Shown piece by piece: positions 55,677-64,000 of a stretch of 64,000 bases of DNA. Under the pieces are notes generated by a model that was not told where the DNA came from, did not search any database, and was given only the letters and a program-made list of their open reading frames with translations. This DNA is from Rhizobiaceae bacterium (lineage in GTDB: Bacteria; Pseudomonadota; Alphaproteobacteria; Rhizobiales; Rhizobiaceae). The stretch is taken from the NCBI GenBank assembly GCA_017643495.1, contig JAEPNK010000002.1, positions 310,001 to 374,000 of the forward strand, given 5' to 3'. Within the stretch, counting starts at the first letter, position 1. Each line of letters opens with the position of its first letter. The position numbers and the translations under genes are program-made.

Positions 55677-56456
55677 ATGGATCTCGGTATCGCAGACAAA
55701 TGGGCAATCGTATGCGCATCGAGCAAGGGACTTGGAAAAGGTTGTGCAAAGCACCTGGCAGAAGCAGGTTGCCGGGTCATCGTAAACGGACGTGACCCCG
55801 AAAGCACCAAACGCACAGCGGAAGAAATTTCTACAAACAGCAAGCATGAAGCAGTTGCAGTCCTTGCTGACGTATCCACACCAGATGGTCAGGCTGCACT
55901 CCTTGAAGCATGCCCGCAGCCCGACATTCTCGTCAACAATAATGGCGGGCCGCCGAGACGTGATTTCCGTGAACTGAGCCGTGAAGACATGCTCAAGGGC
56001 GTGACACAGAACATGGTCACTCCGATTGAATTGATACAGGCAACCATAGACGGCATGGCCGAGCGCGGGTTTGGCCGGATCGTGAACATTACCTCACTAT
56101 CCGTATATGCGGCAGTTGAGGGATTGGATCTCTCATCGGGGGCCAGGGCCGGCCTTACCTCATTCCTTGCCGGTGTCGCACGTTCAGTGACAGACAGAAA
56201 CGTGACTATAAACCAGATATTGCCGGGAAAAATGGCGACAGACCGGTTACGGGCCGGGATCGAACGGACAGCCCAAACCCGGAATATCAGCATAGAGGAA
56301 GCCGCAAAGCTGGAAATGGCGAACATTCCGGCAAAACGCTTCGGTACTGCAGACGAATTCGGGGCCTTGTGCGCCTTTCTTTGTTCACAGCATGCCGGTT
56401 ACATCACCGGTCGCAATTTTCAGGTCGATGGCGGTCTCAACCAGAGTGCTTTCTGA
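55677..56456 (+). CDS. SDR-family oxidoreductase with atypical active site
   Basis: Short-chain dehydrogenase/reductase of 259 residues. The Rossmann cofactor motif is AIVCASSKGLGKGCA (Thr-Gly replaced by Ser-Ser), the second motif VNNNGGPPRRDF (NNGGPP instead of NNAG). The active Ser lies in NITSLSVYA. In place of the Tyr-x3-Lys catalytic pair it has LSSGARAGLTSF, aligning as Ser-x3-Arg. C-terminal features are normal (IAKRFGTADEFGALCAFLCSQHAGYITGRNFQVDGG). This NNGGPP/Ser-x3-Arg type recurs in a subgroup often misnamed FabG; its chemistry is not clear to me. It is upstream of maeB with a 50-bp gap. Confidence 0.92.
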   Translation: MDLGIADKWAIVCASSKGLGKGCAKHLAEAGCRVIVNGRDPESTKRTAEEISTNSKHEAVAVLADVSTPDGQAALLEACPQPDILVNNNGGPPRRDFRELSREDMLKGVTQNMVTPIELIQATIDGMAERGFGRIVNITSLSVYAAVEGLDLSSGARAGLTSFLAGVARSVTDRNVTINQILPGKMATDRLRAGIERTAQTRNISIEEAAKLEMANIPAKRFGTADEFGALCAFLCSQHAGYITGRNFQVDGGLNQSAF

Positions 56457-56506
56457 CCCTTTCAAACATTTCTCCACAAATCCATCAATCAAGTTTCGGA
56501 AATCCC

Positions 56507-58813
56507 ATGTCTGACAAACCAAAGCCATACAAAGCTGCAAACGAGCTTGAAGAAGCCGCCCTTTTTTACCACGCAAACCCGAAGCGCGGAAAACTCGAGA
56601 TCACACCGACCAAACCTTTGGGAAACCAGCGTGATCTTTCCCTTGCCTATTCTCCCGGTGTTGCCGCTCCCTGTCTGGCGATCGAGGCTGACCCCGCCCT
56701 CGCTGCTGACTACACAAGCAAGTCCAATCTTGTGGCCGTGGTGTCGAATGGTACAGCTGTACTCGGCCTTGGCAATATCGGTGCGTTGGCATCCAAACCC
56801 GTCATGGAAGGCAAAGCCTGCCTCTTCAAGAAATTCGCTGACGTGGATGTTTTCGACGTTGAAGTGAATGAAACAGATGTCGACAAATTTTGTAACGTTG
56901 TTGCGGCCCTTGAACCCACTTTCGGCGGTATCAACCTTGAAGATATCAGTGCGCCCGAATGCTTTCTGATTGAGGAAAAACTGCGGGAAACCATGCAAAT
57001 TCCGGTTTTCCATGATGACCAGCATGGAACGGCAATCATCGTTGCAGCAGGCGTAAAGAACGGCCTGGAAATTGCCGGCAAGAAACTGGAGGATGTGAAG
57101 ATTGTCGCCTCTGGTGCTGGCGCCGCCTCAATCGCCTGTCTCAATCTCCTTGTTTCGATGGGAGCCAGCAAGGACAATATTTGGGTTACCGATTCCAAGG
57201 GCGTACTATGGGATGGGCGTAACGAGAACATGGATGCCTACAAACAGGCATATGCCCGCAAGACCGACAAGCGGGAACTGGCTGAGCTCATGCCTGGCGC
57301 TGACGTCTTTATCGGGCTGTCCACTGCAAATATCCTGAAGCCTGAAATGCTTGAGGAAATGGCCGAAAAACCCATTATCATGGCACTGGCCAACCCCAAT
57401 CCTGAAATACTTCCGGAAGTCGCCCGAAAAGCCCGGGCTGACGCAATGGTATGCACAGGACGATCCGACTACCCCAATCAGGTAAACAATGTTCTGTGCT
57501 TCCCGTTCATTTTCCGTGGCGCGCTTGACGTGAGCGCGACCGCCATCAACGAGGAAATGAAGATTGCGGCTGTCGATGCAATCGCAAAGCTGACCCGTGA
57601 GGAGCCCTCGGAAGCCGCAGCTGGTGCCTATAGTGGTGAAACACCAACATTTGGCCCCGACTACCTGATCCCCTCTCCTTTTGATCCACGGTTGATCCTG
57701 CGTATTGCACCCGCTGTGGCCAAGGCTGCGATGGATAGCGGTGTTGCAACCCGTCCCATTGAAGACTTTGACGCCTACAAGGACCTGTTGAACCGCTTCG
57801 TGTTCCGCTCCGGCCTCATCATGAAGCCGGTCATCGAGATGGCAACCAACTCGAAAAAACGGGTTATCTTCTCTGATGGTGAGGATGAGCGCGTCCTGCG
57901 AGCTGCAGAAATCGCGCTGGAGGAAAAGGTTTGCCAACCCATCCTGATCGGCCGTCCTGACGTCATTTCAACCCGGTTGAAACGGTATGGCCTGAGCATC
58001 AAGCCGGGCGACGATTTCGAGATAATCAATCCGCTCAAGGATGACCGTTACCGGGATTACGTCGAAACCCTTCTGGAAAAGGCCGGACGCAACGGCATAA
58101 CGCCGGAAGCTGCAAGGACGATTGTACGGACCAGCACCACTGCAATCGCAGCTATTGCGATTGTACGGGGCGATGCAGATGCAATGATTTGCGGCCTTGA
58201 AGGACGCTTCTTCCGGCACAAGGAATATATCGAGCAGATAATTGGCCGGGTTGAGGGAATAAAATCACTGCACGCAATGAGCCTTCTCATCGGTCAGACA
58301 GACGCGATGTTCATGACGGACACCTATATTTCGGAAGAGCCCGACGCAGAGGAAGTTGCCGAGATAACCCGGCTTGCAGCCAAGGAAATTGAGCGTTTTG
58401 GAATTGTACCCAAAGCGGCCCTTTTGTCTGCGTCTGACTTCGGTTCCCGTCCGATGCCCACCTCGAGAACAATGCGAAAAGCCGCCGAAATACTCTTCCA
58501 GACAGACCCTGAACTGGAAGTCGATGGTGAAATGCATGGTGATACCGCACTTGATGAAATTGTTCGCCAGCGCGTCTACCCGCGCAGCAAGTTGAAAGGT
58601 GCTGCAAACCTTCTGGTATTCCCGAACCTTGATTCGGCCAATATCACGATGAACGTCCTGAAGGCTGCAACAGAAGCCCTGCATGTCGGACCGATTATTC
58701 TGGGAACTGCCCGCCCTGCACACATCCTGCCGCCGGCCGTAACGTCACGGGGCGTTTTCAACATGACGGCACTTTCTGTGGTTCAGGCCATGCAACTTGC
58801 CGGAGAAGCATGA
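56507..58813 (+). CDS. maeB: NADP-dependent malic enzyme with phosphotransacetylase-like domain
   Basis: Enzyme of 768 residues that decarboxylates malate to pyruvate with NADP. The N-terminal 430 residues are the malic enzyme (LAYSPGVAAPCLAIEADP, AVLGLGNIGALASKPVMEGK, FHDDQHGTAIIVAAGVKNG, VASGAGAASIACLNLL). The C-terminal 330 residues resemble phosphate acetyltransferase (IFSDGEDERVLRAAEIALEEKVCQPILIGRP, FMTDTYISEEPDAEEVAEI), a tail that is usually regulatory. ATG 56507 is chosen because the frame back to 56369 lies in the SDR gene. With PPDK it offers a route from C4 acids to PEP. Confidence 0.96.
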   Translation: MSDKPKPYKAANELEEAALFYHANPKRGKLEITPTKPLGNQRDLSLAYSPGVAAPCLAIEADPALAADYTSKSNLVAVVSNGTAVLGLGNIGALASKPVMEGKACLFKKFADVDVFDVEVNETDVDKFCNVVAALEPTFGGINLEDISAPECFLIEEKLRETMQIPVFHDDQHGTAIIVAAGVKNGLEIAGKKLEDVKIVASGAGAASIACLNLLVSMGASKDNIWVTDSKGVLWDGRNENMDAYKQAYARKTDKRELAELMPGADVFIGLSTANILKPEMLEEMAEKPIIMALANPNPEILPEVARKARADAMVCTGRSDYPNQVNNVLCFPFIFRGALDVSATAINEEMKIAAVDAIAKLTREEPSEAAAGAYSGETPTFGPDYLIPSPFDPRLILRIAPAVAKAAMDSGVATRPIEDFDAYKDLLNRFVFRSGLIMKPVIEMATNSKKRVIFSDGEDERVLRAAEIALEEKVCQPILIGRPDVISTRLKRYGLSIKPGDDFEIINPLKDDRYRDYVETLLEKAGRNGITPEAARTIVRTSTTAIAAIAIVRGDADAMICGLEGRFFRHKEYIEQIIGRVEGIKSLHAMSLLIGQTDAMFMTDTYISEEPDAEEVAEITRLAAKEIERFGIVPKAALLSASDFGSRPMPTSRTMRKAAEILFQTDPELEVDGEMHGDTALDEIVRQRVYPRSKLKGAANLLVFPNLDSANITMNVLKAATEALHVGPIILGTARPAHILPPAVTSRGVFNMTALSVVQAMQLAGEA

Positions 58814-58888
58814 CGGAAAACTACCCGTCAACATACAACAGCGCCTTGGGGTTGCCTTCATCGCATGTTCAGCTAAATCATGTTTTAA

Positions 58889-58909
58889 CCCGAACCCGAT
58901 AGGTTCGGG
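58889..58909 (+). terminator. Hairpin after maeB
   Basis: CCCGAACC (58889-58896) pairs perfectly with GGTTCGGG (58902-58909) around CGATA, about 75 bp after the stop. There is no T-run after it on the plus strand; a weak terminator or an mRNA-end element. Confidence 0.4.
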
Positions 58910-58962
58910 AAGGCGCATTGTGCTATCTGCCCTGCGTCACTGCAATTGCATAAGTGTGCATG

Positions 58963-60108
58963 ATGAAAACAGCAATCAACGGATTTAACGGGAAGCTCCT
59001 GCCCAAGGCAGTGGTCATGCTTTGCATTGGTCTTGCATCCCTGTTCCTCACCATTGCTGATTCACAAGCCCAGTCACGAATTTGTCGTCAACTGGAACGG
59101 GAAATGTCATCTGTAAGCGCACCGCGCGGCACTTCCAGCCAGTATCGCAAGTATGACAATGCCATTCGCGAACAATCGGTCCAGATCAACCGCACCAGAA
59201 AGCTCGCCCAACGCAATCGTTGTAGCGCCAGGGGCTTTTTCCGTAACCGCAGTTCACAATGCGAACGCATCATGAGCAGCCTGGGGCGCATGGAAGCAAA
59301 CCTCGACTCTTTGAAAGCCCAAAGGGAAAGACATGCACCCCAACAATATGGCTCCAATCGTGACCGCCGGAGAATTCAGGTTCTGATGGAGCGTCACGGG
59401 TGTTACGGCAATCAGGGATATGAGCCACGTGAAGCCCGCCAAGAACCCAGAAGGTCGCGCCGCAGAACACTGCTTGAACAGATTTTCGGAGTGCGCACCT
59501 ACGATGAAAGAGGCAGCCAGGTCTATCTGGACTCCGAGCCATATGAATACGGACGTTTCGGAGGAACTTTCAGGACCCTGTGTGTACGCGAGTCAGACGG
59601 GTATTACTTCCCGATAAGCTTTTCCACACGAAGCGAGTTCTTTGACCGGGACCAGGAAACCTGTCAGGCCATGTGTCCGGGAACCACAGTAAACCTGTAT
59701 TTTCACCGCATGCCTGGTGAAGACAGCGAGCAAATGATCGAGCTGGGTACGGAGCAGCCCTATTCAACCAAGCCTTTCGCTTTCCAGTACAGAAAAAAAC
59801 TGGATACCGAAAACAATTGCCGTTTCGCCACGGCAGAGATCCCTTCGGATATCGATTACAATGCAAACAGCAATGAGCCTGCAAACCAGAAACCGGTCTC
59901 GCGCATTGCGATACCAGTCTTCCGAAAGGACCCACTGCTTTCACCGGATGATTACGATAACCAGATCGCCGATCTTGGCGCTGACAAGGTTCTCAATTAC
60001 CTGAAAGCCGCACGCAACCCGACCCCGCAATCAGGTGAAATTGTCGCCAGTGACGGAGCCCGCAAAAATGTCAGGATAGTCGGGCCAGCGTTCTTTCCCG
60101 TCCAATAA
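58963..60108 (+). CDS. DUF2865 secreted protein
   Basis: Precursor of about 381 residues, with a hydrophobic signal segment ([26 protein letters not shown], cleavage after AQA or SQA near 34). It is rich in Arg, with a helix [11 protein letters not shown] and a long Arg/Gln-rich middle. The DUF2865 core lies near 195-280: [51 protein letters not shown]. Cys at CQAMC and elsewhere suggest disulphides. DUF2865 is common in Hyphomicrobiales, with unknown role. Start: ATG 58960 or 58963; the GTG at 58954 is less likely. Its 3' end overlaps gltX by 38 bp on the opposite strand. Confidence 0.85.
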   Translation: MKTAINGFNGKLLPKAVVMLCIGLASLFLTIADSQAQSRICRQLEREMSSVSAPRGTSSQYRKYDNAIREQSVQINRTRKLAQRNRCSARGFFRNRSSQCERIMSSLGRMEANLDSLKAQRERHAPQQYGSNRDRRRIQVLMERHGCYGNQGYEPREARQEPRRSRRRTLLEQIFGVRTYDERGSQVYLDSEPYEYGRFGGTFRTLCVRESDGYYFPISFSTRSEFFDRDQETCQAMCPGTTVNLYFHRMPGEDSEQMIELGTEQPYSTKPFAFQYRKKLDTENNCRFATAEIPSDIDYNANSNEPANQKPVSRIAIPVFRKDPLLSPDDYDNQIADLGADKVLNYLKAARNPTPQSGEIVASDGARKNVRIVGPAFFPVQ

Positions 60109-61429
60109 GCGGCAACAACCGGTCAAGTTCCGGTCCATGCTCCTGTCCTGTCAGTGCTTTCCTCAATGGCATGAACAAGGCCTTGCCCTTGCGATCAGAA
60201 TTCGATTTCAGGGCGGAAATCCATTCGCCCCAGCTTTCACGGGTCAACTCACCTTCCGGCAACATCTCGCGCGCAGTCTCGATGAACGCTGCATCCTCCG
60301 GATCAATACGTGGCTCCGCCTCTTCAACGATTGACCAGATTGCCTTTGCTTCGTTGACTTTCTCGATATTGTCCCGGGCAACGAGCCAGAAAGTTTCACC
60401 GCCGCCAACACCAAGCGCTTCCAGCCGGTCCTTTACACTCTCATAGTCGAGTTCATGAACAATCCGCCTGTTGAGGCTGTCCAGTTCTGACGGATCAAAC
60501 TTTGCAGCAGATTTGGTAACCGAATCTATTTTGAACCGGGAAGCCAAAACATCCATGCTCGGAAGTGCTTCAACGGGACCGGACGTTCCCGTCAAGACAG
60601 CCAGACAAGCCACCGACATGCCCTCATAGCCTTGTTCAGCAAGAGAATGAATTGAAAGGGAGCCAAGGCGCTTCGACAGCCCCTCGCCGCTTTCTGTAGT
60701 CAACAGGTTGTGGTGTCCGAAAGTCGGCGGGGTCGCACCCAACGCCTTGAATATGGCGATCTGCGCACCCGTATTTGTTACATGATCGTCACCACGCAAG
60801 ACGTGTGTAATCCCGAAATCGATATCATCCACAACACTGGGCAAGGTATAGAGCCAGCTTCCGTCAGCACGGATCAATACCGGATCAGACATCGACGCAA
60901 GATCAACAGTTTGACGTCCCCGGATAACGTCATCCCAGGTTACTTCTGTCCTTGCAGTCTCAAAAGGATTGTCAGCATAATTGGGAAGCAGAAAACGCCA
61001 ATGGGGCTTGAGCCCTTCGGTTTCAAGTTCCTTGCGCTGTTCATCATCCAGTCGCAGTGCAGAACGGTCATAAATGGGCGGCAAGCCACGTGCGGCCAAC
61101 CGTTTCCTCTGGCGGTCCAGTTGATCCGGCGTCTCATAGCAGGGATAGAGGAGACCGGCTTCTTTCAGTCGGTTGGTCGCTTCCTCGTGCTCTTTCACGC
61201 GGTCAGACTGGCGTTGCACTTCATGCGGCTTTATCCCGAGCCAGTCGAGATCACGCGCTATACCCTGTGCGTATTCTTCCCGGGAACGCTCCCTGTCTGT
61301 ATCGTCATAGCGCAATACGAACTTGCCATCATTCTGGAGGGCATAAAGCCAGTTGATAAGTGCCGGACGGGCATTGCCGATATGGATATTGCCGGTTGGG
61401 GACGGCGCGAAGCGAACTTTGACAGTCAT
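60071..61429 (-). CDS. gltX: Glutamate-tRNA ligase
   Basis: Class I aminoacyl-tRNA synthetase of 452 residues charging tRNA-Glu (or tRNA-Gln in the indirect route). The HIGH-like motif is [18 protein letters not shown], and the KMSKS-like motif is [16 protein letters not shown]. The body has the [20 protein letters not shown] region. Length is slightly short. Many Alphaproteobacteria have two GltX copies; the GLSKR.G motif fits the second type, so it may be the non-discriminating or tRNA-Gln-preferring copy. GGAAAAA precedes the ATG. It is convergent and overlapping with the DUF2865 gene. Confidence 0.95.
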   Translation of the reverse strand: MTVKVRFAPSPTGNIHIGNARPALINWLYALQNDGKFVLRYDDTDRERSREEYAQGIARDLDWLGIKPHEVQRQSDRVKEHEEATNRLKEAGLLYPCYETPDQLDRQRKRLAARGLPPIYDRSALRLDDEQRKELETEGLKPHWRFLLPNYADNPFETARTEVTWDDVIRGRQTVDLASMSDPVLIRADGSWLYTLPSVVDDIDFGITHVLRGDDHVTNTGAQIAIFKALGATPPTFGHHNLLTTESGEGLSKRLGSLSIHSLAEQGYEGMSVACLAVLTGTSGPVEALPSMDVLASRFKIDSVTKSAAKFDPSELDSLNRRIVHELDYESVKDRLEALGVGGGETFWLVARDNIEKVNEAKAIWSIVEEAEPRIDPEDAAFIETAREMLPEGELTRESWGEWISALKSNSDRKGKALFMPLRKALTGQEHGPELDRLLPLIGRERTLARLS

Positions 61430-61453
61430 GAGTTTTTTCCGGTCAGTTTGCCA

Positions 61454-62677
61454 TTATTGGGTTTCAGCAGCCTGCCTGCTTTTCAGTTGCCGCGATACAA
61501 ACAACATGATGCCGCTTGCTGCAAGGCAATAGACACCCATAAAGGCGATTTGCAGCGGATAATCAACGCCGATATCGATGAGGTAACCGGTAAGCCCCGG
61601 CCCCAGTGCCGTACCGAATACCATCATGGAGATGATAAGCGACCGTACAGAGCCCAGATGTTTTACCCCGTAAACTTCCGGCCAAAGAGCTCCGAACAGC
61701 GTGGAAGAAAAACCATAGGAAATACCTAGCAGTCCCATGAATACGAACATTGAGTAATCTGCGGTAAAGAATGCCAGTACAAGGCACGCAGAGGCAAGTG
61801 GCAAAAGGAAGAACGGCAACAAGGCAACCGCCGAGAACCGGTCGATCAGAAATCCGCTGACAAGGGCAAAACAGAACGTCATTACAGCCATCACCGTAAA
61901 GGCAAAGGCAAAGCTTTCCGGTGCCCAGTTGCGCAATTCGACAAGGTGTATCTGGTGGAAAAAGATTGTTGTACCGATAAAGCTTGGTGCCAGCACTCCA
62001 AGGATCAACAGCCAGAACAACCTGTCCCGAACCACTTCACTCCGCGTCCAGTTGCGCGCTGAGGTTTTGGGCCCTTCGGGGCCATCCATCCCGGGAACAC
62101 GTTCGACCCGCATCAACAGGTAAATAACCGGCAATGCGAACAGCAGCAGGAAGCCGGCAGAAAGAAACCAAGTCTCGCGCCAGCCAAATGTGAGCAACAA
62201 TGAAATGAAGGCAACAGGTAATATGGCTTCACCGGCCTGATGTCCGATCACAGCCACGGAGACCGCACGTCCGCGTTGTGAAGAATACCACCTGCCCATG
62301 GCAGTGAGGGACGTATGCGTCATCATCCCTTGCCCGAACAGGCGGAGAAAATACAGGACGACAACCAACAGAATGATCGAACCCGACAACCCCATGGCAA
62401 TGCAGGCAAGAGCAAGTGCCGGGACGATCAGCAAAACGGTTTTCGATACGCTGGCAAAATCAACCAGCCGCCCGACATAGGGCAAACTCAAAGCGCTTCC
62501 CAGAGTGGCAAGCATGTAAAGCAGGCCGAACTCTCCGTGACTGAGTTCATAATCCTCACGAATGCCTCCTGCTGACAGGGAAATGAAAAACGTCTGCCCG
62601 AAAGACGAAAAAAATGTCAGCAGAAAGCCACCAGCAAGCCAGCGGGCATTCTCACGAAGAAAGCCGGAATAGGTCAT
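61454..62677 (-). CDS. MFS transporter
   Basis: Inner-membrane carrier of about 407 residues with roughly 12 hydrophobic segments (WLAGGFLLTFFSSFGQTFFISL, LLYMLATLGSALSLPYVGRLVDF, VLYFLRLFGQGMMTHTSLTAMGRWYSSQRGRAVSVA). The last segment includes the MFS motif A-like GRWYSSQRGRAVS. Substrate unknown; the arrangement resembles monocarboxylate or nitrate-type MFS carriers but no call is justified. I chose ATG 62677, because the open frame to 62791 overlaps the 3' end of nadE; the start is uncertain. The gap to gltX is 24 bp, so the two may be co-transcribed. Confidence 0.85.
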   Translation of the reverse strand: MTYSGFLRENARWLAGGFLLTFFSSFGQTFFISLSAGGIREDYELSHGEFGLLYMLATLGSALSLPYVGRLVDFASVSKTVLLIVPALALACIAMGLSGSIILLVVVLYFLRLFGQGMMTHTSLTAMGRWYSSQRGRAVSVAVIGHQAGEAILPVAFISLLLTFGWRETWFLSAGFLLLFALPVIYLLMRVERVPGMDGPEGPKTSARNWTRSEVVRDRLFWLLILGVLAPSFIGTTIFFHQIHLVELRNWAPESFAFAFTVMAVMTFCFALVSGFLIDRFSAVALLPFFLLPLASACLVLAFFTADYSMFVFMGLLGISYGFSSTLFGALWPEVYGVKHLGSVRSLIISMMVFGTALGPGLTGYLIDIGVDYPLQIAFMGVYCLAASGIMLFVSRQLKSRQAAETQ

Positions 62678-62741
62678 GAGCCAGGTTGCCTTCGCCGGAA
62701 GATGTCTGTCCTGCCCTTCAACGGTTGCTTGATAAAGTGCA

Positions 62742-64000
62742 TCAATTGTTCCTGTACCGGTTCGTGATCGGGTACCGCCGGTCCCGCCCAAACTGTTTCG
62801 GGGTGATTTTCACTCCCGGTGCAGACTGTCTTCGCTTGTATTCAGCGATGTAAAGCAAATGCTCGATCCGTTTGACAGTATCCCGGTCATGTCCTTTCTC
62901 AACAATTTCGGACACAGCCATTTCCTTCTCAATCAGACATTCGAGAATATCGTCAAGCACAGGATACGGAGGCAGGGAATCCTGGTCTGTCTGGTCCGGT
63001 CTGAGTTCTGCCGAAGGTGCCTTGTCTATGATGTTGCGCGGTATGACTTCCCCGCCCGGCCCCAGGCAATCCGGCGGCACATGGCTGTTTCGCCACCCCG
63101 AGAGATCGTAAACCTGCATCTTGTACAGGTCCTTGATTGGGTTGTACCCACCATTCATGTCGCCATAAAGCGTAGCGTACCCCACCGACATTTCAGACTT
63201 GTTGCCGGTGGTGACCACCATTGATCCAAACTTGTTTGATACCGCCATGAGAATGGTACCACGTGTTCGCGATTGCAGGTTTTCTTCGGTGACACCTTCG
63301 TTCGTACCGGAAAACAGCTCCGACAGCGCACTTGTGAATCCCTTGACCGGTTGCTCTATCGGAACAGTTTCATACCGCACGCCAAGCGCCTTTGCGCAGG
63401 CAGCCGCATCATCCAGACTTTCCTGTGACGTGTAATCATAAGGCATCATGATGCAACGCACCCGCTCTTCCCCAAGCGCGTCCACGGCAATGGCAGCACA
63501 GATGGCCGAATCGATGCCACCGGAAAGTCCGAGAACAACATTCGCAAAACCGTTCTTGTTCACATAGTCACGCAATCCCATGACACAGGCACGCCAGTTT
63601 GCTTCCCGCTTGTCCGGCAAATTGGCTTTGACACCATCTTCGCAATACCAACCGTCTGTTCCGCGTTGCCATGTGGTAACAATTACGGCTTCCTCGAACT
63701 GGTTCATCTGAACTGCAAGATGATGATCGGCATTGATGACAAAAGAACCGCCGTCGAAAACCAGTTCATCCTGTCCACCAAGCTGGTTGAGATAGGCAAT
63801 CGGCAAGCCGCTTTCGATCACCTGTTTCAAAACCACCTGCTGCCGAACGTCCATCTTGTCGCTGTAGTAGGGTGAGCCATTGGGAACAAGAAGAAGCTCT
63901 GCTCCACTTTCGGCAAGCGTTTCGCAAACGCCAAGCTCCCCCCATATATCTTCACAGATGGGTACTCCGATCCGGACTCCCCTGACATTGACCGGACCAG
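62742..64000 (-). CDS. nadE: Glutamine-dependent NAD synthetase, 5' end cut by window edge
   Basis: Last step of NAD synthesis: nicotinic acid adenine dinucleotide to NAD with glutamine and ATP. About 419 C-terminal residues lie in the window, and the reading frame continues through 64000. The N-terminal glutaminase (nitrilase-like) part is partial, with its catalytic Cys in VPICEDIWGELG and then ELLLVPNGSPYYSDK. The synthetase domain starts near the NVVLGLSGGIDSAICAAIAVDALG P-loop, followed by TGNKSEMSVGYATLYGDMNGGYNP. The C-terminus is KITPKQFGRDRRYPITNRYRNN. It is upstream of the MFS gene. Confidence 0.95.
   Translation of the reverse strand, partial: GPVNVRGVRIGVPICEDIWGELGVCETLAESGAELLLVPNGSPYYSDKMDVRQQVVLKQVIESGLPIAYLNQLGGQDELVFDGGSFVINADHHLAVQMNQFEEAVIVTTWQRGTDGWYCEDGVKANLPDKREANWRACVMGLRDYVNKNGFANVVLGLSGGIDSAICAAIAVDALGEERVRCIMMPYDYTSQESLDDAAACAKALGVRYETVPIEQPVKGFTSALSELFSGTNEGVTEENLQSRTRGTILMAVSNKFGSMVVTTGNKSEMSVGYATLYGDMNGGYNPIKDLYKMQVYDLSGWRNSHVPPDCLGPGGEVIPRNIIDKAPSAELRPDQTDQDSLPPYPVLDDILECLIEKEMAVSEIVEKGHDRDTVKRIEHLLYIAEYKRRQSAPGVKITPKQFGRDRRYPITNRYRNN

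Noticed and set aside
1-64000. CRISPR array, prophage, insertion sequence, toxin-antitoxin or restriction locus
   Set aside because: No regularly spaced repeats, transposase, phage structural or typical defence gene was recognised on either strand.

Overview
The window is a gene-dense stretch of an alphaproteobacterial chromosome, most likely from the Hyphomicrobiales (Rhizobiales) and probably marine or host-associated, of moderate GC. Pointers: a CckA-type cell-cycle kinase; the clpP-clpX-lon-hupB and tRNA-nuo blocks typical of the order; a DUF2865 protein; a GPR/RgsE-like giant apolipoprotein-like polar growth protein; a TRAP importer; and 'ATGA/TAATG'-type overlaps throughout. The genus is not identifiable by eye.

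Layout. (1) 1-9.7 kb, minus strand: the nuo operon for respiratory complex I, nuoA-B-C-D-E-F-G (nuoG cut by the window edge). It is interleaved with five non-canonical genes: a GFA/CENP-V protein, a lipoprotein, a membrane-anchored Ala/Lys/Ser-rich protein, a DUF3291 protein and a basic protein. The same C-terminal helix-hairpin-helix-like domain occurs on NuoE and on two of the extra proteins. (2) 9.85-10.1 kb, plus strand: tRNA-Asp(GTC) and tRNA-Val(TAC). (3) 10.1-12.4 kb: a LysR regulator divergent from a tandem-GNAT protein. (4) 12.6-30.6 kb, minus strand: a carbon-metabolism block with a TakP-like TRAP importer (large permease carrying a long coiled-coil tail), pyruvate phosphate dikinase, sucC/sucD split by a secreted-protein gene, an NAD-linked formate dehydrogenase (fused gamma-beta subunit plus alpha) with LysE and DUF1330 genes between the subunits, and formate-THF ligase. 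(5) 30.8-36.4 kb, minus: hupB, lon, clpX, clpP, with a good heat-shock-type promoter before lon.

(6) 36.7-43.8 kb: GST, a diaminopropionate ammonia-lyase-like enzyme, cckA, a FliO-like membrane protein, dksA and a SixA-like phosphatase. (7) 43.9-49.6 kb: a secreted protein, folP-folB-folK, an MFS carrier, a DUF922 lipoprotein, a DoxX-like membrane protein, a [2Fe-2S] ferredoxin and an orphan HPt protein. (8) 49.8-64 kb: the giant coiled-coil protein, threonine dehydratase, an SDR with an atypical active site, malic enzyme-phosphotransacetylase (maeB), a DUF2865 protein, gltX, an MFS carrier and nadE (cut by the right edge).

How it fits together. Keto-acid import (TRAP), PPDK, malic enzyme and succinyl-CoA synthetase would link the pyruvate/PEP node to the TCA cycle. 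Formate dehydrogenase and formate-THF ligase handle one-carbon units, and the NADH feeds complex I next door. The most distinctive element is the recurring C-terminal domain in the complex I operon. I saw no CRISPR array, insertion sequence, prophage or defence locus. Function calls come from reading translated sequence by eye; no database search was run.
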